A stretch of DNA of 64,000 nucleotides, taken from the NCBI RefSeq assembly GCF_020360975.1, contig NW_025408681.1, forward strand, positions 744,001 to 808,000, in the 5' to 3' direction. Positions within the stretch are counted from its first letter, which is position 1; each line of letters begins with the position of its first letter. A program made the position numbers and the translations under genes. This stretch comes from Hirsutella rhossiliensis (taxonomy: Eukaryota > Ascomycota > Sordariomycetes > Hypocreales > Ophiocordycipitaceae). The notes beneath the pieces were generated by a model. That model ran no database searches. It saw only the letters and a list, made by a program, of their open reading frames with translations, and had not been told where the DNA came from. Of the stretch, positions 45,741 through 56,886 are shown in pieces.

Positions 45741-48700
45741 ATGTGGTCGAGAATATGCGTCGCCCTCGTGGCCGCTGCTGGGGCTGTCCAAGCCGTTCCC
45801 GCCCCCGGACTCGTAACTGTGAACTCGACGACGATTGCGAGCAACAGCAGCCGGGCGGTTTCCACTCACAACATTGTGAGAACTCGCACTGATACGTTGA
45901 GCCCGGCCGCGTTCACATCCGCTTCCCACAGTCACGCGAAGCACAAGGGATGCGGTGCTGCGGTTGACTCTGTCACCATGTCCGCGGTGCCATTCCAACT
46001 TCCTTCTCCTCCTGCTGCCGATGGTCACAACAGCTTCGGCTTCAAGAATGAGCAAACGGCCACCTTTTCCGTCAATGGCCCGATTGCCACGCTTTCGCCA
46101 AATGTGCACTGGGACTTTGACACTAAGCCGGCGGCCAACGTGAAACCGGTTATGCCCGGCACAGGCTCGCAGCTTTATTACGGCAACGGTGGTATGTATT
46201 CCCATGGGACCAAAAGACTTACCCGGCGAAGAGTTGGAGAGACTAACTTAACGTCCCTTCCAAACAGATCCCAAGAAGTCTGGGCGATTCGCCTTCCTCA
46301 CGTTCTACTTTGACAGTCCCTCAGTCAACCTTGACCACTCCGATCACGTCACAGTCGTGAGCTATGATGCTCATATATCAGAGCTCGCCACAATGACCAT
46401 CCGGTTCGCCAGCCAGCAGGCTTTTGACTACGCCGCCAGCACCTGGTCAGCCAAGGATGGCTTGATCCTTGTCGGTTACGTCCGGGGCTGTGGCGACTAC
46501 GATAAAGGAGATCGTTGCTATTTCGTCGTCGCGGAACTGGAGAAGAGCAACAGCTTAGAGTTCATTGTCAAGGGCGAGGCAAAGCGACCGGATACCATTT
46601 CCACCGGCGGCGAGACGGAGTGGGGCCACTGGGTCCCCCGTGAAGGCGGCCAGGACCAAGACAAGCAGAAGAAACCGACATCGTCGAGAAAGGATGAAGA
46701 TCGCTTTTCCTGGAGTCCGAGTTCCAGTTCGACGGCCAGTCCCAAGTCCAGCCACGTTCCTGCATCTAATGCCTCGGCCACAAGCATATCTCCTTCACCA
46801 ACTGCACCCTCGAACAACAGCAGAGACTCTATGCTTGGCAGAGACAGGAATGCCTGCAAGCCGCCGGTCGACACCAAGTATGGCCTTCCTACTGCTTGCT
46901 TGGGTCCCTTTTTTGACGAAGACCTCGACGACATTATGGGCTACGAGGAAATGCAGCCCGCAGACCAGGCCTACCTGAAGCAGCTTTACCCAAAATATGA
47001 CGAGGAGGCCGAACCATCGGATCAAGACTTTGATTTTGACGCGGAAGACCCCTTATGGAGGCGGCACCGTCGATCCGTTGTCTTAGAGAAGAGAGTTTGG
47101 CCGTTTAAGCAAATCTGGACCGCTGTTAAGAAGCTGATTGAAATCTCTGCCAGCATCAACAAGGAGATTTCATGGAAGGTCCCCAGCGCAGCCCAGATTG
47201 ACAAGATTCAGGACAAGCACGCAAAGCAGGTCACTTCACCTTGGGGCGACGGCATCCTGCTTAAGTCTTTTGGGTTGGAAGAATCCGATAATAAGCACCT
47301 CGAAAAGTATCTTAATATCTATTGCGTTGGTTGCAGCGTCAAGGGCCAGGCTCGGGTTAACGGCCGGGCTACCTGGAACGCTAACGACGGCTTGACTGCA
47401 GCCAAAGTTGAGTTCCATACGGACTTGGAGTTCGTCCTTAAGATCGGTATTGACGCAAAGATTTCCTACTCAAGGAAGTTCGAGACAGACCTGCTCGACG
47501 TCGGGTTGCCCGGCTTATCTTACGGCCCTGTCGAGGTCGGCCCCTGGATATCTCTTGGCGCCAGCGTGAACCTAGAAGCGGCTGCGAATGGTAAGATGCT
47601 GGCGGGTGCCGAGATGGGGTTGCACGATGCACACATTGTCATCGACTTCAAGGCCTCGACGCCCGTCCAGAGCGGTTGGGAGCCCTACTTCAAGCCTGTC
47701 TTCGAGGCCAACGGCGAGATCATGATTTCGGCCGAGCTTGGCCTACCCATGGCCCTGAAAGTCGGCCTTAAAGTCTTTTCGTTTGAGAAGTCGGCTAAAT
47801 TGGTCAACGAGCCGTCGGTCAAGGGAGTCGCCCAAGTTGCTGCGTCTGTAGGCTTGGACAAGGCGGGAAAGTTTTCGGCCGGCTTCGAGGAAACGGATGG
47901 CTGTGCAGGTATCCTCTCGCAGTTGACATGGCGAAACAAGCTCTGGGCCGACGCTTTCGGCTTCAAGACGTTCAACCTCTACGACACCGATGACAGAAAG
48001 ATAGCCCGCAACTGCATCCCGTAAGTCTAATCGCTTTGTGGGAGACTCGTGAGCGGTCGAGCTAACCTTGACATCCCCTCAGGCTGCCCAAGCACCTTGC
48101 GCAGAGCAACAGAAAAAGTAATTCGACCAAGGCCACGCGGCTGCGCCGTAGACAGCTGGAGGGTCGGGCCCCCCAGCAGGCGCCCGGGCCGGCCCCCATG
48201 GTCAGCGAGTTGACGCCTGAGATGTTAGCTACTTTCCAGGGAGGCTCCTCCGACGAGCTTTCATACGAAGCAGAAATCATACAAGACTTGTCCTACAACG
48301 ACACAAACGGGATCGAGTTTGGCCGCTTGGTGGACAGGGACGAGAAGACAATGGTTGCTACCTGTAGCAACGGCAACATGTACGCCGTCGTTGCGGAGCG
48401 CCTTGAAACCAGCGTCGATTGTTCAGTCCTTTGGGCAGCGACCATGGACAACACACTGGTCCTCGACGGCGCCTCTAGGGCCATGCATTACGCCACGGCT
48501 GCCATGGATAGAGCCGGTGTTTCGCGCCTTCGCCTTGGCCCGGTTGAGGAGCTGCCCAAGTCAAGCCGTTTAGTCGTCTGGACGGTCGAGTATAACCCCG
48601 AGGCTGATGAGGGTAGCAGAAGCTACTATCTGGTCAGAAACGCCGACGGCGAGGTATTTTACCCTCTCGTATGCGAGTACAAGAACGACGGCGGGGCCAA

Positions 48701-48926
48701 GGTGTTCCTGGCCAAAAGCCCCGAGGAGGGGATCAGGACTCTCGAGGGCGACGACGTCGCCTTCTCCATCACAGGTGGCTATGTCAAAGAATGCCATGGA
48801 CTCCTCCTGTTGCAGGAAGAATTCGATCCTGCGGAAGATCCCGTATTCTTCTCGTTGAGCGGGGAGGCGGAGGATTACTTCGAGTACGACGATGAGGAGA
48901 TAGACTCTTTCCCACCCGAAACCTAG
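45741..48926 (+). CDS. Secreted protein with DUF7029- and DUF7223-like regions, three exons
   Basis: I join exons 45,741-46,191, 46,268-48,020 and 48,083-48,926 (1,015 aa). Intron 1 (76 bp) starts GTATGT, has branch site CTAAC and ends ACAG. Intron 2 (62 bp) starts GTAAGT, has GCTAAC and ends TCAG. Both keep frame. A signal peptide covers residues 1-18 (MWSRICVALVAAAGAVQA). Residues about 165-280 (SVNLDHSDHVTVVSYD.., FDYAASTW) resemble the fungal DUF7029 domain. A Ser/Thr/Pro linker spans about 285-340, and an acidic stretch precedes a possible Kex2 site RRHRR near 415. Residues about 485-725, beta-rich with CVGCSVKG, resemble DUF7223. The last 280 residues, after a basic RLRRRQ stretch, are an unrecognised acidic-ending domain. 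The protein is probably secreted or wall-associated; its function is unknown. The domain names are from memory. Confidence 0.82.
46192..46267 (+). other. Intron 1 of the secreted-protein gene
   Basis: Donor GTATGT, branch GACTAACTT, acceptor CAAACAG. Splicing restores the frame through a split Asp codon. Confidence 0.85.
48021..48082 (+). other. Intron 2 of the secreted-protein gene
   Basis: Donor GTAAGT, branch GCTAACC, acceptor CCTCAG. If retained, a TAA at 48,022-48,024 would end the protein after the DUF7223-like region. Confidence 0.82.
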
Positions 48927-51895
48927 GGAGGCTATAATTATTTCAAAGCCTTAGAGGCTGTATATAAAAAGAGGTGTTGCAAGTTTCCCGGCGCCCTCGA
49001 GTGAGGCCAAGCAGCCCTCTCGCAAGGCTGAAAATTGAGGGCAAGAGTCAACATGTAAAATTGCCGTCGGCCTGATTTCTTTCTTGTAGTTCTGTGGGGT
49101 GACGCTGTTGTCACTTGCTACCTAGATGATGTTTCTAAAACCACGGCGGTTTTGTCAACTGTGTGCGAAAGTTGGACCCGGATGTACATTAACCTGCAGG
49201 GTCGGTATCCCTTGACTGCGGTGCAGTCTTACGCAGTGGGGTAGCATTGCTACCAGGAGGCGGTCGCGACTTCTAGGAGTCAACTTACGGTAACTGTAAG
49301 GAACACAAGCACGACGAAACAGAGAGTGAAGAACGGGGGCCAGCGATTCCATTGTTGGTCTCTAAAGAAACCGGGCAGGAGCTTGTGGTTATCCCTAGTT
49401 CTTTTGTACCCGACAACTGTAGGGACAGCTTCTGCTAGGGCATCATAGCCCCCCCTTTACTCTCGCTCCGTGGTTCCAACCAAAGTTCCTCATATTCACA
49501 AAGGGACACGTAGCTAGAGGATATCTGTACAGTTTGCTGTTCTTTTCCCAGGGATGCCACCAGAGGCTGAATGGTCACGGCCCTGGTCTTTGGGCGCTTG
49601 ACAACGATGATACTATCACCGCCATGTTTTCGGTATTCCATTCTCTTGTTCCCCTTTAGACGAAGACGCTCAAAACCTCAAATTTCCCCAATGTACCCCT
49701 TATCCCGTTTAAACCCATGCGCTATAACTCCTGTATATTTTGTGAGCCTTCCAGTGGCCTAAACATCCCCCACGCCCGTTGTCTCTCTAGGAGTCTAGAT
49801 GCTTTGTAAAGTAAAAAAAATCAATCTCTCGCTATATCTCGATCTCGATTTTTCCGCTCTCGCCAATTTTCGTTGTTTCGTCGTTCCTCGAGGCTCTTTT
49901 GCGCAAGCCCCGACTGGCTCTCCTGCCCCCGTCCAGCAGTTCTTTCCTCCAACCTAACTGTCCCTCGTGGTTTGCCTCGCATGATTGGTCGCGGCTGCTC
50001 TTGCCCCTTTCTTCTTGCCCCTCCCCCTCGACACGTCACCCTGACATGTCTCCTCTCAGGTTCGTCGTCCAACCAGCGCAAGGCAGTATGTCACTTCGTC
50101 GGGGCTTAGCCACACCAAATGCCTATACCCTGCAGGCGCCGTCCTCGCCCCGCGAGTCGTAAGTGTAGACGATGAGTGTGTCTTCGGGGAATGCCCGGAG
50201 CCACTCGCGGAAGTCCCTCGCCGCTTGGGTCTCGTCTACGTTCCCTGTCGGGTCGGGCTGGGGAGGGGCTGGGGCTTATTTCTTGAGAAAAGTTGGCTGA
50301 GGCCACTGAAAAGGGCAGGCAAGGCAAAAGAAGGATGTAAATACACGTCAAGGCAAGTTACGTTATAAGTGAGTAGTAGCACAAGGTTAAGAGCAGAGTA
50401 AATTTCAATATGTATTAAGAGTTGCTATGCATTGTTGTGTTTTTTCTCGCGTCCTGGTATCGCAGCTACGACTCTCTGTAGCGCTGGTGTCGCTGCCTAG
50501 GATTGAAGTACGGCTCTTATTGAAACTGTCCTAGGTAAGGCAGTCTGTCCTCTTGTAGTATCGACGCGGAAGTTCCAAGAGGGATGGGCATAAAACCTGG
50601 TCCCAGGGCTAATAACTGTCACGTCATTTTGCTAGGCAAAGGTTGAGTGCACATTCCAGCAGATGATACTGCAAGTGACTGTTATAATGAAGTGTTTTAC
50701 ACGTCACGGCAACAGCCATCGCGAGAGCTTCGATTTATATGTATGTGCGCGAAGGATATATGTTCATTATGCGTGGGCTGGGCGAACTAGCCAGCCAGTC
50801 GGTCGAGCTGTGCTGCCTAGGTCGGGCGAGACTTGGCTGGGTTGATGAGTAGGTAACTAGGTACCGGTGTAGGGACGGATAATAATACTGACAATGCAGC
50901 TTCGGCCAAGGACCGTCTCGATTTATTGAGTTTCTACGGACCTGGTCCCATCGCCGGGCCGATGGCTCTTTGCGCCACGGATCCCCCCGCTTTGGGCCGG
51001 TCAATTGGGCACACAAAGGCCACCTCCCCTACGTCCATCATTGGTTGGTACAATGCACGCAGCGCTTGGTGCTGGTAAAATCGTGCACTTACTATAATTA
51101 CCTGGTAACTATTTGAATATCACAAACGCGCGAGGATTTCCATCATGTTGCATTTACTCGTCAGCTCATGTACTGTGCCAACTGATGTACGCCGCTCTAA
51201 TTGGGCCGCAATCCGGGCCCGCAACCCGTCTGCTCCTTTACCGCACGAAGTAATTAAGGGGGGGGACACGAGCCATGCTAAATGAGCGCTTATATAGAAG
51301 AGCACGCAAAGCTCTTGTTAAGAGTAACTGAAAATATTGAAAGGAATGTTTATCGTACTAATAGTATCAATAAACCTGTAGCAAGAAAAAAGTAGAATTC
51401 GTAGATTATATTTTGCGTCTGGACGTGGCTCTTTTAGAAACCAAGGCGTGGCTCGCTTCTTTTGACCCCGCTTGCCGCAGTCTGCTCGCTCTTCTTCCCG
51501 GCAGTGACATCTCCCCCCATCCATCGCGGCGCGCCTCACTCGTGCTTACCCTCGTCCCCCCCTGCGCCGCGCTGCTACACGTCTCCACAGGAATAACTAG
51601 GAGGTAGACGATGCACCGATGTGTACCGAGGAGGAGGAGAACGGCGTGCGCCCCCAGCCAACGTTCAATCAGAATGGTGTTTGCCCTCAGGAACCAGCAG
51701 TTACATCTGGTATAAGAGCCCTTCGTGACACCCCGCGCAATCTATCAATTCTTTGTCGGGCCTGCGAGACGAGTTCTTCAAAGCTCCTAGGGCTTAGCGA
51801 GGCTGTCATACAATCCCATTTCGGCAGTTTCCATCCGACTCGCCCCGAGCCTCATCTATATTCTATACGCCGAATCTACAAAGCCGCGGCTCATC
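48927..51895. other. Intergenic, no supported gene
   Basis: About 3 kb of normal-composition DNA. The short frames on both strands (for example 49,435-49,641 minus and 50,106-50,351 minus) lack domains, signal peptides or splice-consistent partners. Local AT-rich patches lie at 49,800-49,860 and 51,300-51,420. Confidence 0.5.
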
Positions 51896-52141
51896 ATGAT
51901 CTTGCCTAATATGGCAAACGTCAGCTCGGCGATGCAAGCCGCACCACTCGAGTCCGATGCGTCACGTCCCGGCATTGACGCTTCGACAATCGTGGGCATC
52001 GTCTTTGGCGTCCTAGCCACCGCCACGGCCCTTCTGGGCCTCGTCATCGCGTGGCAGCAGTTGCAGCTCGCCGTGGTCCTGTCCTGCGCGTCCTTGCGGT
52101 TCGGGCGTCGTGTAATTAAGCCGTCTTCCCCGTTCGTCTAG
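51896..52141 (+). CDS. Possible small single-pass membrane protein
   Basis: This 81-aa frame has one clear membrane helix (TIVGIVFGVLATATALLGLV) followed by AWQQLQ. A second in-frame ATG at 51,911 is a plausible start, giving 76 aa. Short proteins with a GIVFGVLAT helix occur in many ascomycete genomes, often annotated as hypothetical. The sequence after AWQQLQ looks less protein-like, so the real 3' end may lie beyond an unrecognised intron, or the gene may be decayed. No function can be assigned. Confidence 0.33.
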   Translation: MILPNMANVSSAMQAAPLESDASRPGIDASTIVGIVFGVLATATALLGLVIAWQQLQLAVVLSCASLRFGRRVIKPSSPFV

Positions 52142-53639
52142 TGTAAGCCTGCTGACAGTAATGCACACCAGTGACCATGACCTCGCTCGAGACGTTGATG
52201 TATGTTGACGGCATTCGAACTGGTTGCCGACCATGGGTTTGGAGTCTGCTTGAATTGAATTGAGGGAAATGACATGAGTAGCGTGAGGGGGCGACGAGAG
52301 CAATGAAGCGAAACCATATACTTACTGTAAGGCCCCTACTAGGGAGCATACAGGCATGGATAGAGAGTATACAAATACGTGGGGAAGTGTCGGTACAGAC
52401 GTCAGTGGTGTGGGGAAAACAGAGGCAGCCTTTGAGATGCCGATACTAGTACTTTGTATAAACCATAAATCTCATGCTCCGGTGAACTGTCACATCAGAT
52501 TCTTCTCTCCATCTGGGGTGCAACGGGGACAGGACTGTTCAGCGCCGGCAGCTCCATCATGTTCCAAAGCGGCATTTTCTGGAGAGAAAAGGTGTGAGGC
52601 CGCTGCTCGGCATGGCGAGCGCCGAGAACCAACAATATATATTAGTACTGTACTATATTCGCATAATACCTACAGCACCTACTGTACGTAGTCTAACAAC
52701 AGTTACGTACATACCTACAGCAGAGTGCCTGGCGCCGCGCTTGCTGGCAGAGACGCTGCATTCCTTGCAGAAAAAAGTGCATGCTCTCCAAGGCGTGTGG
52801 CGGCGATGCGGAACACTACCAGGCTTGCAACTCCAATCCGAAAAATGTCGCCGTGAGCTCCTGATCTCGAGAGGCGTCGTGGATAGGGGTCTCGAGCCAG
52901 CATCATCCCGTCCGATTTTGGCCTTGGTTTCTGTGCAAAGCAAGTGCTTGACCAGCTGGGTATGGGGGCAAGGTAGACGCGGTATTAGTTTGATACATTA
53001 TCGTCCTCCATAGCCGAGAAACTGTGGCTCGTGCTTGCCTGTACGAACTTACGAAGTGTGCCTTGATGAACAAAGTGACGCAAGCTCATGAGCTGGTAAG
53101 TATATATAAGCCCTGCTTCGGCAATTGTCGAGCAAGTGGCGTGTCGACGGGGAACAACGGTCGCTCTGTACTAAATCTGGGAAGTCTCCCACATGACTGG
53201 AGGGGATCATTAACACGCTTGTCTCGCCTCCTCATCAAGACGTACGAGACACGACGAGTACACATTGTCGAAGATATATTTCCACCCGAGCTATCCAGCG
53301 CACCTACATCATCTTACATGAGCTCCACCAGCGCATCCTATGAAATACATAACATGGAGACTGACGGTTTGGCAGAGGATGACGATAGTGAGAGAGAAAC
53401 GACAGATGGGGATTCCATGCCAGTCGTAGCCAAGGTTATCTCAGTAGCGTGAAGAAGGCACGTGTACGCTGTTGCGCGCTGCCCCGAGTTTAATTGATGC
53501 CCAAGCGAGACTTGCGATGAGCCAGTATACCTGCCTAGACATCAGGTGATGGCCTAATTGGAAAAGGAACGTGGACTCAACATACGTCGAAGAGCATGGA
53601 GCTGAGTAAGTCGGCAAAGAAACGTAGAGTGAAAAAAGA
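52142..53639. other. Intergenic, no supported gene
   Basis: The longest frame (53,024-53,452 plus) lacks an ATG at its start and has no recognisable domain, though its acidic Ser-rich end looks protein-like. I see no other supported feature. Confidence 0.45.
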
Positions 53640-54640
53640 GTGTCATGGCGGGACGCGCAACCGAGTAGAGTCACATGTCGTGTTGCTTGAGACGGACCGC
53701 GTTGCATTGGGCCACCGTCGGCCGTGCGACATGGTCCACCGGACCGCCCTTTCAATCAGGCTGCTCAGGGGCCGAAGCCACGACCGCACACGCCCGAAGA
53801 TCTTGAAGCAGCGGAGAATGACACCGCAGACGAGCAGGGTCATGGAAAAGACGGTGGACTTGAAGGCCTGAGTTTTCTGATAGTGATAGCGGAGTTGATC
53901 CGGACTGGCCGACGACGTGTTGATGGCAGTGCTCGCGAAGCTGCTGCCGGACGGCTACGAGACCGGCAGGATGGGTGACGCTGGCGAACCAAGCAAGCGA
54001 AACGACTATCTGCCAGTGATATGCGGACACCAGAGACCCTCCGCACTTGGAGGGAAACGAAGCCGCGGATGAAAATGCCTCCGCCGGTCAAGATCTGGAC
54101 GCCAGACATTGACAATGGCCAGGTCAGGGCGCGCTGCGTCAGCAGCGCCATCGACAGGATCTCGTGTCTCGCGGCTAACATGCCTGCTGGAAGGACCGTT
54201 CATATCCATCTACCGGCATAGGAAGAAGCCATTCGCCCTCTCGAGTAACATGTCCCGGATCACCCTGGCCTCTCCCCGGATCCAGCCGAGGAATATACCA
54301 TTGGTGAAATTGGGGCAAACGGCTCGCATTTTTGCAAAATGAAGCCTTCGCCGGCCGGGGCTTTCTGCGAATCGTATGCGATCATGCGATGAGAACGATG
54401 CAGATCAGGTAGACCGAGCCGACGAAGCCAACGATGACTGACCATGTGGATGCGTGTCAGCAAGCCGTGGCACGTCGCCAAGGCCTCGAGTACTCAGGGA
54501 ATTACAGTCTCCCGGTCCGGATATGTCGCCGTAGGGCTGCAGCTTGCCATCAGGCAGATCTCTGCAGTCGACAGGTTGACAGAAGCCCATTTCGCAACAA
54601 CGAAGCCGAGAAGATGATGGGAAAAGGTGATGTCAGTTGA
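53640..54640 (-). pseudogene. Decayed multi-pass integral membrane protein gene
   Basis: Pieces of one membrane protein occur in order on the minus strand but in different frames. LLGFVVAKW lies near 54,620, a helix VIVGFVGSVYLICIVLIA near 54,420, and AARHEILSMALLTQ near 54,170 with GVQILTGGGIFIRG. SAYHWQIVVSLAWFASVTH lies near 54,020, and YHYQKTQAFKSTVF with helix LLVCGVILRCFKIFGRVR near 53,830. These match my recollection of a widespread ascomycete family of hypothetical eight-helix proteins. Frame changes without splice signals near 54,045, missing helices between 53,960 and 53,930, and a stop-bearing 5' part indicate a pseudogene. It is not RIPped. Its N-terminal part could not be found. 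Confidence 0.5.
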
Positions 54641-55017
54641 TTGAGGTTGCGAAGGGCCTCTTCGGGGACAGCAGCATTGAATATACTGCGCTCCCCGTCA
54701 GCCAAGCTCGGTGCTTCGAGGCACACTGGTGAATAGCATGCAGGCTCTTTCGGAGTCGAGGCTCAGCCCTCCCATCTCTGTGGCGCTCATCGTCATGACT
54801 CTGTCATATAAGTTAGGTGGCCGGCGGAGCAGGCCGCAGTGCTGAGAGCCTGAGACAGCCCGAGAATCTGATTGGCCTGGGCTGTCCTCATCCATCCGCC
54901 TCAGCCCCCGCTCCATTTTGGTCTCGGCCTCGAGGCTCGTCGTTCTCCTCCCAACGAAGAGCTTTGACCTGGGTGCCTAGCCATTGCAAAGGAAAACATC
55001 TGAACGTCAGATCAATC

Positions 55018-55802
55018 ATGTCTCAGCTCGGTGCCGCACCAAGCTTCAAGGTGAGGATGGAGCGCTTTGCTTTGGTCCAACGTCCTCCTGACCGCAGGCG
55101 CTCTAGGTTGTCAGCCGCGAGGATTGGCTCGTGGCCCGCAAGGCGCTGCTGGACAAGGAAAAGGAGCTGACGCGGGCCAACGACGCTCTCTCGGCCCAGC
55201 GCCGAGCACTGCCCATGGTCAGGTTGGACAAGTCATATACCTTGAGCTCGCTGGCGGGCGAGAGCGTGACGTTGGCCGATCTTTTTGACGGCAAAGACCA
55301 GCTCATCGTCTACCATTTCATGTTCGGCCCCGAGTCGGACCAAGGCTGCCGGGGGTGCTCCCACATCGGCGAGGCGCTGCCAGATGTACGCCACCTGCGG
55401 CTCAAGAACACCAACCTCGTCGTAGTCTCCCGCGCCCCGCCCGAGAAACTCGAGGCCTTCCGGGCCCTCAACGGCTGGACCTGGCCATGGTACTCGAGCC
55501 AGGGCTCCGACTTCAACTACGATTTCCACGCTACCATGGACGAGTCCAAGCGCCCCATGGAGCTCAATTTCCGCACCAAGGACGAGATGAAGGCCCAGGG
55601 CAAGAGCTGGTACTCTGGCGATGTGCCTGGCTTCAGCATCTTTTACAAGAGAGACGGCGACATCTTTCACACTTACTCGACGTTTGCCAGGGGCGCGGAT
55701 AAGGTGATGCCAACCCTGCAGCTGCTCGACATGACGCCGCTGGGCAGGCAAATTGGCCCGCAGGGGCCAGCCGAGTTTAGGCTCAAGCACGAATATGATT
55801 GA
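55018..55802 (+). CDS. DUF899-family thioredoxin-like protein, two exons
   Basis: The start is the ATG at 55,018 in a tiny 33-nt exon (MSQLGAAPSFK). It is joined through a 56-bp intron (55,051-55,106; donor GTGAGG, branch CTGAC, acceptor CTCTAG) to exon 2, 55,107-55,802, giving 242 aa. Splicing produces VVSREDWLVARKALL, the conserved start of DUF899 proteins, which supports the model over the in-frame GTG at 55,131. Further family blocks are LADLFDGKDQLIVYHFMFGP, a CxxC in GCRGCSHIG, VVVSRAPPEKLEAF, and WYSSQGSDFNYDF. The family has a thioredoxin-like fold and is common in bacteria and fungi. The biochemical role is not established. No signal peptide is evident. Confidence 0.85.
55051..55106 (+). 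other. Intron of the DUF899 gene
   Basis: Donor GTGAGG, branch CTGAC at 55,088-55,092, acceptor CTCTAG. An alternative acceptor CGCAG at 55,097 would give a shorter intron, but it breaks the frame. Confidence 0.72.
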
Positions 55803-56886
55803 ATAATTCGCGTCTCGAGATTGGAGTGAAACTGCCGAAACGAGTCGCAAAGAACTTGTCTGCTTTTTTTTTCTTAAACAGTCCTCGTGTTTCCGAATGG
55901 CAGCCGAAATGGCACTTTAGGAGGTGACGCGTATGACATACGTACATACATGTATGCTCATATGTCTCGAGTAGCCGAGCCAGCGTGGTTGTCCTGCGTA
56001 TCCCCTCAGTGTTTGTCTTTCCCTTCTAACTAAGAGCCGTCTCAAACGCTTCGCACCTAGAAGTTGTCGACGAGACGCTTTTCCAGCATGACACATCGGT
56101 ACCGGCTAGCCCGCACGAGGCTGCAGTGGTCCCAGGCAAGGCAAATTGACCGGTGCCGGGGGCAGATCTGACGGCGAGCCTTGCCGTGCAGTTTGCGCCT
56201 CCTTACACAACTACATTTACCGCAAGTGGTTCTGCGATAGAGACCCCGGGCGGGAGTGCAGTTATATGAAGGAAGGATATCCACGCACCGAGTGTTGGCT
56301 CCCAAGTCTGAAGAGAGTACTGAACCGTGTCGTCCCTGATAGTTTACAACAGAAAACAAGTACCTGACTTGGCGTTTTCTTCTCTAGTTGATATAAAAGT
56401 TGTTTTAAGAGTTGATATTAATCGTGTTAAAGAAGATATAAATAGCTTTACTTATAAAATGAAAGCATAATAGCTGTAGACTTATATTAGGCTTATAACG
56501 ACTACTATTTACCAAGTCCTTGTATTAAGAGATGCTATATAGATTGCACTTTCCTTCCTGAAAGGGGGGGCTTATAGTTGTGACTATACATACATGTATA
56601 CATGATATGCTGGGACCAACAAGATTTCTTACTAAACAAGCCAGAAACAGATATCCGGAACTATATATTGACTTCCTGTTGTCTTACATGGTGACTGCCG
56701 CATTCAGTGTCTCCAGCGGCGTCTCCGGCGCCCTCTGCCTCCGTTACCAGTAGGCGCGCCCTACGGTGTTGAGCCACAGGTAACTCCTATACATTAGTCT
56801 GTGACACACGCTGGTCCGTGACCAGTAGTAGATCTTATGTCTATCTCTAGCTTATCGAGTCTCTTCTACCCATCCTTGTTCCAATC
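55803..56886. other. Intergenic; AT-rich patch and possible LTR remnant
   Basis: The stretch 56,370-56,560 is AT-rich and may be an old repeat. From about 56,678 (TGTTGTC) to 56,898 (GCGACA) the sequence has TG..CA ends and LTR-like content, but no target-site duplication is visible. I see no coding region. Confidence 0.4.

Noticed and set aside
45633..46205. Minus-strand 190-aa ORF
   Set aside because: Antisense to exon 1 of the secreted-protein gene, which has a signal peptide, splice sites and a continuous frame.
53024..53452. 142-aa plus-strand frame
   Set aside because: The start codon is GTG, there is no domain, and there are no supporting splice sites; it is kept only as a possible fragment.
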